Positions 17,715 to 26,651 of a stretch of DNA of 56,756 nt are shown here, one piece after another. The position numbers and the translations under genes were made by a program. Where the stretch lies: the NCBI RefSeq assembly GCF_002251635.1, contig NZ_NMOJ01000092.1, positions 16,355-73,110 of the forward strand, in the 5' to 3' direction. Numbering within the stretch: position 1 is the stretch's first letter; each line of letters opens with the position of its first letter. This DNA is from Pseudomonas mandelii. GTDB taxonomy: Bacteria > Pseudomonadota > Gammaproteobacteria > Pseudomonadales > Pseudomonadaceae. The notes below the pieces were generated by a model. It did not search any database and was not told where the DNA came from. It was given only the letters and a program-made list of their open reading frames with translations.

Positions 17715-19440
17715 CCAGTCCGATGATCTTCTTGAGCGCCGAGCCTAGCTTGAGGTAGTTCACCTTAACGCCATCATCGAGATCCAGCGCCACCTGCTCA
17801 GTAGCCAACGGATAGAGGGTGTCACGCTCGTAGTCGTCCAGCTCCAGCAGTTGCTTTTTGAGCGTTTCGATTTCCTTGAGGGCACGGGTCTTTTCGCCTT
17901 GGCTGGCGGAGGTGCTGATGCCGACTTGCTGGAGGTAATCCAGCCGTGCAGCTAGCTTCTTACGGAAGTCGCGCAAGTATCGCAGCACCACGCTCACCGT
18001 ATCCGGACGGTAGCGGTGCAGGTAGATCAGCGCACTGAAAGTGCCCTTGGGGCTGGAGAACAGCCAGTAGATGGGCCTCTTTTTGTAGCGCTTCACATGG
18101 TCGGCGTAAAAATCCTTGAGGAAGTACTTGCGCACGTCCTTGCCCAGCGACTGTTCAATAAAAGCCAGATTGGCCTCGTAGTGGATCTCGCCAAAGGTAA
18201 CGCGCAAAAAGGTGCGGAAGCGCTCAGTCACGTCGTCAGCAAACCACTCGCCATCTAGCAGCGGGATCACGTTGTCTTCGTCCGGCATAAAACGAGGTTC
18301 AGGGATCTGGTGCAGATACTCAGCCAGAGTGTCGCCTTGGTTGGCCAGAACAAGCCCAGGCTTGTCCAGGCTATAGCGGCCAAACATGCAGGCTACGGCG
18401 TAGCTGAGGAACTCAGTCATGGTGTCACTCTGCAACTGCGTCTCCAACTCGGCCTCGGTCTTGTCACCGCCATAGCGGTAGTGCGGGTTGCAGGTGAGGG
18501 TAATTTCCTTGAGCGGCACCTCGGGTTTCAGTTCGTCTTGCAGGCCGTAAGCATTGATGAAGATGCGGTTGTTTTCTTCTTCGAGGCGCTGCATTTCCAG
18601 CGTCATGTCGCTCCAATACGCGCGGAGCTGCAAATAGGTGGATTGCAGGCTGGGCTGACGAAACTCGGATTGCATTAACGGCAGAGAGGTGAAATCCCAA
18701 GAAACTTCAGAGGCGTCCCAGTCATATTGACTCAACGAGATTGCACTCTGCGTAACCTTGACAACGTCAGGAGAGACAGGAATAAATGGAATCCTGAGAA
18801 CATTCCCAACCTCAATATTCATCGTCGCACTAATAAGCCGAAGGAAGTAATCTGCAAGATTTGATGAGAGAAGGGCTTGAATTACGAACAAGTTAGCTTC
18901 TGCTGCTTTTTTAAAAGCACTGGATCCTGGCGTTACAAACATAAAGCCAGGCCCGCTAAACCTAACGCCAAGCTTCCCAGAGCTAAGAGCACTCCAGGTC
19001 ACAGATTCTTGAAATCCAAAATCCCCGTTATAGTTGTGCGACCTAACCCTGCCGGTCTCCATATCAACAAGGGATTTTACGGCCTCACCATCTTTAAACC
19101 AGTTAACTAAATTCTCATTATTTCCGTACCACTTTCGAAAATCCCCACCTTTATTGCAGGGAAACCACTTTCTTCCAGACTCAACGGACTCTTCATTGGT
19201 GGTCATTCCGAATCCAATTTCGCTTAACGAAACCTCCCACCAACCACGAACGAATGCACCATTATCACCCGTTGCCAAGGCAATTCGCGCGTGAACCAGA
19301 TCGCCTAAAGATGTCCCATTTTCAAACGCATCTATAACTGACTTTGGAGCCCAATATGCAATCGGACTCCCCGGGATTTTCTTGAAATCCGCCGCCGAGG
19401 CCCGAAAGAGGTACTTCTCCATATTTTTTTCCTGATTCAT
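17698..19440 (-). CDS. pglX: PglX C-terminal half (target-recognition part), separate ORF
   Basis: The 580-aa product begins with a few new residues (MNQEKNMEKYLF) and then continues as the C-terminal half of the BREX adenine methyltransferase, starting at the family's well conserved RASAADFKKIPGSPIAYW. It contains no SAM or NPPY motif; these are in the N-half at 21215-23014. It therefore supplies the DNA target recognition and C-terminal domains. Its ATG overlaps the stop of the 58-aa ORF as TAATG (19442-19438). A GGGGAAGAG ribosome site precedes it. The frame is intact throughout, suggesting a functional two-chain PglX rather than a decayed gene. Confidence 0.88.
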   Translation of the reverse strand: MNQEKNMEKYLFRASAADFKKIPGSPIAYWAPKSVIDAFENGTSLGDLVHARIALATGDNGAFVRGWWEVSLSEIGFGMTTNEESVESGRKWFPCNKGGDFRKWYGNNENLVNWFKDGEAVKSLVDMETGRVRSHNYNGDFGFQESVTWSALSSGKLGVRFSGPGFMFVTPGSSAFKKAAEANLFVIQALLSSNLADYFLRLISATMNIEVGNVLRIPFIPVSPDVVKVTQSAISLSQYDWDASEVSWDFTSLPLMQSEFRQPSLQSTYLQLRAYWSDMTLEMQRLEEENNRIFINAYGLQDELKPEVPLKEITLTCNPHYRYGGDKTEAELETQLQSDTMTEFLSYAVACMFGRYSLDKPGLVLANQGDTLAEYLHQIPEPRFMPDEDNVIPLLDGEWFADDVTERFRTFLRVTFGEIHYEANLAFIEQSLGKDVRKYFLKDFYADHVKRYKKRPIYWLFSSPKGTFSALIYLHRYRPDTVSVVLRYLRDFRKKLAARLDYLQQVGISTSASQGEKTRALKEIETLKKQLLELDDYERDTLYPLATEQVALDLDDGVKVNYLKLGSALKKIIGLDAKED

Positions 19441-19616
19441 TACTCTTCCCCTTTGGGCAAGGCTCTTCTTGCATGGGAGGACTCAAAGCCATCCGGCAAG
19501 GGCTTTAATGGGCTGACCGGCGAGCGGTGGCAGGACTGGAACTGACGCAGTGCCTGCATGTCAATTTCGCCGATGATGAGATATTCATTAATACTCCCGC
19601 TTAACATTCTCACCAT
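19440..19616 (-). CDS. 58-aa ORF between the ATPase-nuclease pair and PglX C-half
   Basis: The start ATG lies one base behind the stop of the nuclease-like gene (TGA-G-ATG) and is preceded by GGAGG; the stop overlaps the next ATG as TAATG. These tight junctions argue that it is translated. The product starts MVRMLSGSINEYLIIGEIDM and its C-terminal half is Pro/Ser/Arg-rich. I recognise no domain. It could be a linker peptide, a regulator of the pair, or a remnant created by the insertion into pglX. A longer version in the same frame (from 19718) would overlap the nuclease-like gene and is unlikely. Confidence 0.5.
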   Translation of the reverse strand: MVRMLSGSINEYLIIGEIDMQALRQFQSCHRSPVSPLKPLPDGFESSHARRALPKGEE

Positions 19617-19617
19617 C

Positions 19618-20157
19618 TCAAACAACCTCCTGCGGTGGTACAAGCAATCGAGTTGCCGGCCACTTCGGAAAGTTCTCATTCCATTTTTCCAGATTGACAA
19701 CTTGGCAGCTCGTGGCAAGAGTCTGAATCCATCGACGTGGAGCCCTACCTACCGGAAGCTCTTGTTTCAGAGATTTTTGCATTCTGCTATTCAGGGCATT
19801 ATCAAAAGTAATTAGACACACATAGTGAATGGGCTTGTCGACCTTCTGCTCTGCATGCCGATAAAGGTATGAGTCCCTAAATTTATACTTCAGGTAATTT
19901 TTCAACCACCTGAAACTGTCCTGCCTGCTATGCTTCTCATCATCCGATGCGGCATGGATAACGTCGTAAGCTGATGGATCATCATAATCTTTCATCTCAA
20001 TGTAAACGTATGCCGACTCGAACTCCGCCACGATATCAACCCCTTTCATAGGTGCACCATGAAAGGTCGGTTTAGTATTGTCTTTTTCATCAAAAACGAA
20101 CGCATCAATTGCATCAGAGAATCGAAATTCAAATCCATCAGCCTGAATAACCTTCAT
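19618..20157 (-). CDS. PD-(D/E)XK nuclease-like protein nested in pglX
   Basis: This 179-aa protein carries a plausible PD-(D/E)XK core: Asp41 in MKGVDIVAEF followed by E-x-K in YVYIEMKDY (Glu54, Lys56), with a beta strand HYVCLITFDNA further on. That arrangement is typical of small restriction-type nucleases. I cannot name the family. Its ATG overlaps the stop of the upstream ATPase as ATGA (20154-20157), so the two are probably made together as an ATPase-nuclease pair. It has no visible DNA-binding domain. The nuclease call is inference from three residues and spacing. Confidence 0.6.
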   Translation of the reverse strand: MKVIQADGFEFRFSDAIDAFVFDEKDNTKPTFHGAPMKGVDIVAEFESAYVYIEMKDYDDPSAYDVIHAASDDEKHSRQDSFRWLKNYLKYKFRDSYLYRHAEQKVDKPIHYVCLITFDNALNSRMQKSLKQELPVGRAPRRWIQTLATSCQVVNLEKWNENFPKWPATRLLVPPQEVV

Positions 20158-21218
20158 TTTCCAAGACCGCCCATATCGTTTTCGATCTCCTGATTGATGA
20201 GAAAACCAAACGCCTCATCGATTGGATTGGGTGATATGTCCAGAAAGTGCTCTGTCGAGGCAATCTTGATATCGGTCGTAACTGGATCGCGATATAGGCT
20301 GTGAAACCGCACATGGTCACCCTTGCCTTTGTCCATCAGTAGATCAAACCACTTGAGCAACACATAATCGTGGGTGGCCAAAATCACCTGCTGGCCGTTG
20401 CGGGACAGCTCCAGAAGGATCTTCACGAGAAGCTTCATCAGCTTAGGATTGAGATTCGTCTCAGGTTCATCCCAAAAAAGCGGACCGCTGACACCGGGTT
20501 GGATAGCACCAGTTTCTAACAGGCGGGAGAGCATGCCCGCCTTGCGAAAGCCTTCAGCCATAGCGTTAGCTGAGTATTCTGCGTTGTCGGTTTTGAAGGT
20601 AACTTTGCCTCCGCCGTAGAAAACAAAGCGGCCACCACAAATTGCCTCGATTTCAGCCATCGCCCATTTGGATTTTTCGTGCAGGGTTTCAGGCCGTACT
20701 TCAGGAAGATCCAGCAGCAGACAAATATCCTGATAGCTCTGATCGAAGGAGAGGCCGTACTTTTCATACAGGCTATTGAAACCCTTCATGAAGGAGAGAA
20801 CTTCCTTCGTCGGCATAAAAACCGCTTCTACCTGAGAGTGCTGGTAGTTGGTGCGCTCCTGAATGGCAAGTGAGCGGGAGTTGTTGAAGAAGGTTGCAGC
20901 TAGCCGCTGCTCTTGGGCGAACTGCGCGCTCAGGCAGGCCTGTTCGGTAGCACCCTGGTGGTGCATCTTGCCCAGTTTCTCGTCTAGAGGCATGAACAGC
21001 CGAAGCAGTTTGGTTGTGAGCATGGCAGCCAGCTCTTCGTCGCTGGCGTCAGGTTTGGCTTTGTGTAGCGATGCGCCGGAACACATGGCGTAGGAAGCTT
21101 TGAGCAACTGGGTTTTTCCAGTACCGTTTTCACCGATGATCACGTTGATCTTGGGCGAAAAATCAATGGCAAGGTCACTGAAGGCGGTAAAGTTTTTAAG
21201 CGCGAGTTGGGTGATCAT
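20154..21218 (-). CDS. ABC/SMC-type AAA family ATPase nested in pglX
   Basis: This 354-aa ATPase has Walker A IGENGTGKTQLLK (29-36), Walker B with catalytic Glu in GPLFWDEPETNLNPK (Asp250, Glu251) and the H-loop LATHDYVLL (His283), the pattern of RecF/OLD-type (AAA_15/AAA_21) ATPases. No TOPRIM or long coiled coil is present. Such ATPases pair with small nucleases in defence systems such as Septu and PARIS, but the partner here is neither HNH nor TOPRIM. Its ATG overlaps the stop of the PglX N-half as ATGA (21215-21218). It interrupts pglX in the middle of the BREX operon. Confidence 0.88.
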   Translation of the reverse strand: MITQLALKNFTAFSDLAIDFSPKINVIIGENGTGKTQLLKASYAMCSGASLHKAKPDASDEELAAMLTTKLLRLFMPLDEKLGKMHHQGATEQACLSAQFAQEQRLAATFFNNSRSLAIQERTNYQHSQVEAVFMPTKEVLSFMKGFNSLYEKYGLSFDQSYQDICLLLDLPEVRPETLHEKSKWAMAEIEAICGGRFVFYGGGKVTFKTDNAEYSANAMAEGFRKAGMLSRLLETGAIQPGVSGPLFWDEPETNLNPKLMKLLVKILLELSRNGQQVILATHDYVLLKWFDLLMDKGKGDHVRFHSLYRDPVTTDIKIASTEHFLDISPNPIDEAFGFLINQEIENDMGGLGK

Positions 21219-23014
21219 TGAATCGCCTCCTTGAGCATAGCGGACTTCTCCGCTTCGGAGCTGCCATCGACCAGCCGCAGATACGATCCCTTATATTTCG
21301 GCTTATGCTGGTTCTCCAGCACAAAGGCCGTGGTGGAGACTATCTCACCACCGATGCTGTCAAACGCCCGCGCTCCCAGATGGGCCATGGAGAGAATGGT
21401 GTTCTTCCCCAGAATGCGCACTCGCAGCGACTCGAATGAGGACAGGAACATCCAGCTTTGCATGGTGATCATGGCCACCGCACCTGTAGGCACAGCTAGA
21501 TCAAGATTGCGCTCGATAAACATGGCAAACAGATCGGATTTGCTGCTGGGGTAGCTTTCCTTTGCCCATGCACCCAACCGCGCATTCATGCCCTTGCTTC
21601 CCATATAGGGAGGATTGGCTACAACCACTTGGTATTTTTGGCTCAAATAATCTGCCTGCAACAGCACCTTCAACACTTTGACGTGGGTTCCGGCCAGGAA
21701 CAAGTTACCAGCCATGTCTTTCGCTTCCAGCACCGGCAACACGTTCTGCACGCTGGTGAGTTTGGGGCGAATCAGCGAACCAAAGTTGTCGGCTTCTTCA
21801 AATTGCTTGAGAGTTTCGCGCAGATCGAGGGTAAACAGATCGCGACCCACAGCCGTGATGTATTCATCCAGCTCATCGTGGCTGAACGTCACCTTTTCCA
21901 GGACGCGGATGTTTGGCTTGATGGCCTTGTTGAAAAAGCGGCGCTGTTTAGCGCGGGCTTTCATGGTCAGGGCAAAAGCGGCCAGCTCGCCTGCTCGCTC
22001 GTCCAGTTCGATGCCGTAGAGGTTGTGGGTGAGGATTTTCTCGGGGATTTCGTTCGGATCAGTACCCATCTCTTCGTAGATGGCGTACAGCAAATCAAAA
22101 GCGTAGGTGAGCATGTGGCCGGAACCACAGGCCGGGTCGCAGACCTTGATGTCTTCCGGGCGAGTAATCCTGAGGAAGTCGATTTCTTCAGCCGCTGGCT
22201 TGATGTAGTACTCCATCTGCCCGGCCAGAGGTGAGCCGGGATGGTTGAGAATCCACAGGCGGCCCAGAGAGTTTTCCACTAGGTAGCGCACAATCCAGTG
22301 CGGGGTGAATAGCTGGGTGGCGGCGGGGATATTCTCAGGGATGATCTTCTGGTTCTTTTTCAACCCTTCAAAGACAGAGTCCTTTTTCTCGGAGATGTAA
22401 AACTGGTATAGCCAACCAATCACCTCAACATCCGTGCAAGCGTCGGGCGTCATGGCTTCACGGGTGTAGGCTAGAATAGAATTGCCCGAGAGCAGGTCAT
22501 CAGGCATCAGGAGCTCGGTGTAATCTGCGATACGCTCGAAAAGGTAAGGCATAGCGCTGTGGAAGCTGTTGCACTCTGCCACCACCAGCAGGCGGTAGGC
22601 TTCCTGCTGCGGGTCGTGGCTAGGAGCGGTGCCACTGAGCAGGGCTTGGATCTGCCGGCTGATTTTTTCGGGCACGCGATCTTCATCGATATGGCCAGCC
22701 TTGGCTTCAGCCAGTATTTCCGGCTGGAACTGGCCTTCGTCAGCGGGCGATACTACACGGATGCGCGTGTAGGCATTCACGTCCATAAAACGCAAAGCAC
22801 AGAAGCGGTTGAACCATGTGTAGGCCACCTTGTCGATGAGTTGCTCGCGGCTGGATGTAGCAATTTGCTTTTCCAACTGGGCCACGGCCTGCGGATTCTC
22901 GCGGCGAGCGGCGCTGCTGGCATCAAGCACCAGGATGAGCTTGGCGCCGACTTGCTCCAGCAATAGACGACGGGCGTGCTGGGCGAACTTCTTGAGTTTG
23001 GTGGTTTCCATCAT
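21215..23014 (-). CDS. pglX: PglX N-terminal half (adenine methyltransferase part), separate ORF
   Basis: PglX methylates adenine in the BREX recognition sequence to mark self DNA. This 599-aa chain contains the SAM-binding motif I VCDPACGSGHMLTYAF (291-306) and catalytic motif IV VVVANPPYMG (463-472), preceded by the helical N-terminal domain. It stops after SAMLKEAIQ, precisely before the segment (RASAADFKKIPGSPIAYW) that opens the C-half at 19440. A normal PglX has about 1200 aa in one chain; here 599 plus 580 aa add up to that. The stop overlaps the ATPase start. It begins 68 bp after brxC with an AGAGAAG site. Confidence 0.9.
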   Translation of the reverse strand: MMETTKLKKFAQHARRLLLEQVGAKLILVLDASSAARRENPQAVAQLEKQIATSSREQLIDKVAYTWFNRFCALRFMDVNAYTRIRVVSPADEGQFQPEILAEAKAGHIDEDRVPEKISRQIQALLSGTAPSHDPQQEAYRLLVVAECNSFHSAMPYLFERIADYTELLMPDDLLSGNSILAYTREAMTPDACTDVEVIGWLYQFYISEKKDSVFEGLKKNQKIIPENIPAATQLFTPHWIVRYLVENSLGRLWILNHPGSPLAGQMEYYIKPAAEEIDFLRITRPEDIKVCDPACGSGHMLTYAFDLLYAIYEEMGTDPNEIPEKILTHNLYGIELDERAGELAAFALTMKARAKQRRFFNKAIKPNIRVLEKVTFSHDELDEYITAVGRDLFTLDLRETLKQFEEADNFGSLIRPKLTSVQNVLPVLEAKDMAGNLFLAGTHVKVLKVLLQADYLSQKYQVVVANPPYMGSKGMNARLGAWAKESYPSSKSDLFAMFIERNLDLAVPTGAVAMITMQSWMFLSSFESLRVRILGKNTILSMAHLGARAFDSIGGEIVSTTAFVLENQHKPKYKGSYLRLVDGSSEAEKSAMLKEAIQ

Positions 23015-23082
23015 TCTTCTCTTTATGGGCCTGCCTGATCATTTGTGTGGTCTCACGGAAATGATCGGAGCACTTGTCCGTT

Positions 23083-26000
23083 TCAAATCTGTACGCGGTT
23101 GCCTGCTTGGATTTCCTTCAGCCAGGCTTCGCGCTGCTGCCGTAGGTAATCATCGAGCTCAGACTCACTGGCCAGCCAAGGCTTGCTGTAACCCACCTTG
23201 ATAGAACGTGCGGGCACCAAGCGCGGTTCGGCCTCTTGGGGTGGTTCTGCGCTTGGTTGCGGCGGATAATCGTTGTCCTGATTTCCCGCTGGCGGCGGAG
23301 AAAAGGGTGGAATTGGATCTGGTACCGGTTGCGGACGAGCCAGTCGCTCCAATTTGAGCAGCAACTGTGCGTATTGATTGTCCTCGAAGGCACGCAACTG
23401 ATCACGGATCATGGCGATACGCTTCTGCCCTTGCATTGACTGCCGAGCTTCAACAAACGGCACAGCGAGCTGAGCCTGCTGCTCCGGCTTAAGACTGCCG
23501 TACTCGTTGCTCCCCTGCAAACGCAACTCCAACTCGGCAAGCCGGCCGACTGCGGCAGCCTTTTCGCCGGTTAGCTGGTTAGCAATGGCTTGCTGCAAGG
23601 ACTCCAGTTGCGGTTTAGCCTGCTGCAGGCGGTTGCCTTGCCAGGGTTTATTCTCGGTGAGTAATGCCTTGATGACTTCAACCTCTCCCGTCACGACATA
23701 GGCGAAATTGTCTTCCTGCTCCTGCACCAGTTGGCGAGCCTGATCGTAAATAGCTTTTTGCGGACTACCCATGAAGCGACGTAGCGGCTCAATGATCTGC
23801 TCTTTGGTGTCGAGCATGGCATCGGAGGCGCGAGACAAGTCGGTAAGGAACCAACTGGCGTTTTTGCCGGCAATCTCCTTGAGGGTAGCCATCACGCCAT
23901 CCAGCACATTGAGGAAACCATATAAGGCTTTTTGCCCATGCAGGTCTGCTAATTCAATCTCCAGTTCTTTGATGGCGTCGATGGTTTCACGCGCCAGAGC
24001 GCGGGCTTCGTTACAGCTGGCGGGACGGTCAAAAAAGTCGGCAAAGAACTCTTTGAGATGGCGGACCTGAGAGGCGCTGAACTCGATTTGCGGCTCCAAC
24101 ACTAAGGTGGTGTGAGCGTTGGTGTTGCGCAAGCTGCGCTCCAGGTTGTCGCCTTCCAGCGGATTGCTGTCTTGCCGCACCTCCACCTTGCCACGCGCAC
24201 AGAGCAGCGCAAGGTTGCAAAGAATGGCGGCATAATACCAGCCGTAGTTCTTGCGCTCGAATCGCTCCAATAGGGTTTTGACCGTAGTGCGCACACCGCT
24301 TCGAGCATTGTTCTGGATATAGGCTAGTAGCTCCTGCTCGGGCTCGGTCAGGCTAGTAGCGTCGTTGCCGAGTAGACCGTCCTGCGCCTGGCGAAGGTAT
24401 TTGCCAATGTCGTTCTCGTTGAACGGCACATCGCGCAGCATGCGCAGGTTCGGATAAGTAGTTTCGATCAACTGGTAGAAGCCTTTCAGAATACGGGTCT
24501 GACCGTCGCTGCTGGTGGCCTCCACATCCGCGGCGTTAATGATCAAGTGCGCTTTGCCAAGCAACTCCTTGGCTCGATCCTGTAATTCGGCTAGACGTTC
24601 GGTGTTCTGGAAGCCCTTGGCGTCGATGATGCGTTTAACCGCTTCCTGTTGAGTGCTGCTGTTCTGTCGTATGTATTTCTCAGTGCGTTTGTGCAGGGTG
24701 AGATCCTGCATGAACCGGGCATCAGCCGGCAGCACCACACGCAGCTCATCACGTCCCATGCTCTGCATGCGCTGCACGGTGAGGTTATCGAAGTTGTCAC
24801 TAAGCGGAGTGACAATGTGGATGGCCAACTCAAACTCGCGACTGAGCGAACGGTCGTCCATTTTGCGCGTATAGGCATAGTCCTGGGCGTTTTCATAGCG
24901 GACTTTGCGCTGTTTGATCACGCCATCAAACAGCAGGGTTTCCAGCTCCTTGATGACATCGGCAGTTTCGATCTCCGTGTTTTTGATCTCTTCTTCGATG
25001 TCCTTCTCTTCGTCGGTCAGGTACTCGTAGAACTCGCCATTGCGTTGGATGTAGGTTTGCTGCTCCAGCAAGTTGAGTGCCGCTTCCAGCTTCTTGCGTT
25101 GGGCTGGAATGTCTTCGCCAAAACGCTCCAGCATCAGCACATTGAGATTGCGTAGAGTGGCCTTGAACTCTTTGACGTACTTGACCAAGAACAATGCTTT
25201 GAGCACGCGCACCGCGTATGGGTCGCCAAGGTGCCGCTCGGCATTGTTGATAGCGCTTTGAATAGCGCTTTTCAGCGCGCCGCGAATGCCTTCGAACATT
25301 CGATCAAAGGTGGCCAGCTGGCCCACTGGCTCGTTGTCGATAGCCATAGCCACTTCTCGGAACACGCCGAGCATGGAGCGTTCGCCAACAGAGTTGGCCT
25401 TGCCCTCAAACCCGTTATGCATGGATATGCCACGAATGGCCGACTGGAACAGTGGGAACTGGTACGGCACGAAGGGGTAGCAGTAAGTGAAGTGCTCCAG
25501 ATCGCGGAAGTTTTGGTAGTGCTGGCCACCGTCGGCAAAGTCGAATAGGGTTTTGAAGTTGTTGAGCTGCTGGTCGTAGACAATTTTCAACAGCGCGGCG
25601 CCGATATCATTCTTGGTCAACAAACGCTTCTGGATCACCTCGGCTACGTCGGCACTAGTGAGCTTGAGACGGTTGGCAAAACGCGCTTGGACCCGAGAAA
25701 AGTCGTTGCTTTGCTGCTTGCTCATGTCCCCCATCACCGAGTCCATATCCTCCTGTGCGGTGACGATAATCCAAGCCCTACCCTGGCACTTGGTGGCCAG
25801 GCTTTCGGCCACGGTCTGCAGGTTGGTCATTAGCTTGGTGTTGTCGGCAATGTACTGGCCGACCTCATCGACAAAGAAATTCAGGCGGAAGTTGGACGGC
25901 TGTTTGTCCAGCCATTCCTTTACCTGATTGCCGAAGTCTTCAATGGAAACGCTGTGTTGAGTGCGGTATTTATCGAGGATGCCCTTGGCCAGCGCCAGGT

Positions 26001-26640
26001 CTTCGTCGGTGATTTGGGCGTAGGCCTTGGCGATGTTACCTGTCTCCAGCAGCGCCTGTTCGCGACCACGCTCCCAGGGTTTATTGGCTATGCTCTGGTA
26101 GGCTTCCTTGAACGGTTGGAACAGTTCGCGACTGTCCAGGTCGCGCTCAAACTGGGCAATGTAACCCTGCTTTCCGTAATAACCACACATCTCGTTGAAG
26201 ACTTTGACGAATACCGAGAGCAAGGCGTCGACCTGGGTCTTGCTGATGATGTCGGCCTTCTGGTCGATGTTGAACAGGATGCTTTTCGAGGGGATAACGA
26301 CAGCTTTTTTCAGCTGAGCGCGCAACAGCTCATCGTCGTCCTTGATCTTGGGTAGGAAGATGTCCAGTGCAGTACTGCCGTCGACCTGGCGATTTTCCAG
26401 CAGCAGGGCGAGCATTTTCAGCAGGTGCGACTTACCCGAGCCGAAGAAGCCGGAGACCCAGACGCCATTGGCATGGTGGTAGTCGGTATAGGCATCGAGG
26501 AAGTGCTCCAGACGCTTGGCGACTTCGTCAGTCAGGACGTATTCACTGAGCTCGTTGAACAAGCTAGCTTCGTCGTCGGCCTTAATGACGCCCTCAATCG
26601 GACGACTGACTGGGCTCTTGAAAATTCCGTTGAGTTTCAT
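23083..26640 (-). CDS. brxC: BREX P-loop ATPase BrxC
   Basis: BrxC is the large ATPase of type 1 BREX and is needed for both methylation and phage exclusion. The start LNGIFKSPVSRPIEGVIKA is highly typical. Walker A GFFGSGKS is at 64-71, and a NFFVDEVGQYI stretch fits Walker B. Length of 1185 aa is normal. The C-terminal 70 residues are Pro/Gln-rich before a short conserved tail. It follows brxB with an 11-bp gap and has an AAGGAAG site. Confidence 0.95.
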   Translation of the reverse strand: MKLNGIFKSPVSRPIEGVIKADDEASLFNELSEYVLTDEVAKRLEHFLDAYTDYHHANGVWVSGFFGSGKSHLLKMLALLLENRQVDGSTALDIFLPKIKDDDELLRAQLKKAVVIPSKSILFNIDQKADIISKTQVDALLSVFVKVFNEMCGYYGKQGYIAQFERDLDSRELFQPFKEAYQSIANKPWERGREQALLETGNIAKAYAQITDEDLALAKGILDKYRTQHSVSIEDFGNQVKEWLDKQPSNFRLNFFVDEVGQYIADNTKLMTNLQTVAESLATKCQGRAWIIVTAQEDMDSVMGDMSKQQSNDFSRVQARFANRLKLTSADVAEVIQKRLLTKNDIGAALLKIVYDQQLNNFKTLFDFADGGQHYQNFRDLEHFTYCYPFVPYQFPLFQSAIRGISMHNGFEGKANSVGERSMLGVFREVAMAIDNEPVGQLATFDRMFEGIRGALKSAIQSAINNAERHLGDPYAVRVLKALFLVKYVKEFKATLRNLNVLMLERFGEDIPAQRKKLEAALNLLEQQTYIQRNGEFYEYLTDEEKDIEEEIKNTEIETADVIKELETLLFDGVIKQRKVRYENAQDYAYTRKMDDRSLSREFELAIHIVTPLSDNFDNLTVQRMQSMGRDELRVVLPADARFMQDLTLHKRTEKYIRQNSSTQQEAVKRIIDAKGFQNTERLAELQDRAKELLGKAHLIINAADVEATSSDGQTRILKGFYQLIETTYPNLRMLRDVPFNENDIGKYLRQAQDGLLGNDATSLTEPEQELLAYIQNNARSGVRTTVKTLLERFERKNYGWYYAAILCNLALLCARGKVEVRQDSNPLEGDNLERSLRNTNAHTTLVLEPQIEFSASQVRHLKEFFADFFDRPASCNEARALARETIDAIKELEIELADLHGQKALYGFLNVLDGVMATLKEIAGKNASWFLTDLSRASDAMLDTKEQIIEPLRRFMGSPQKAIYDQARQLVQEQEDNFAYVVTGEVEVIKALLTENKPWQGNRLQQAKPQLESLQQAIANQLTGEKAAAVGRLAELELRLQGSNEYGSLKPEQQAQLAVPFVEARQSMQGQKRIAMIRDQLRAFEDNQYAQLLLKLERLARPQPVPDPIPPFSPPPAGNQDNDYPPQPSAEPPQEAEPRLVPARSIKVGYSKPWLASESELDDYLRQQREAWLKEIQAGNRVQI

Positions 26641-26651
26641 TGACTGCTTCC

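Noticed and set aside
19617-19718. Upstream extension of the 58-aa ORF
   Set aside because: It overlaps the nuclease-like gene in another frame, while a well-placed ATG with GGAGG exists at 19616.
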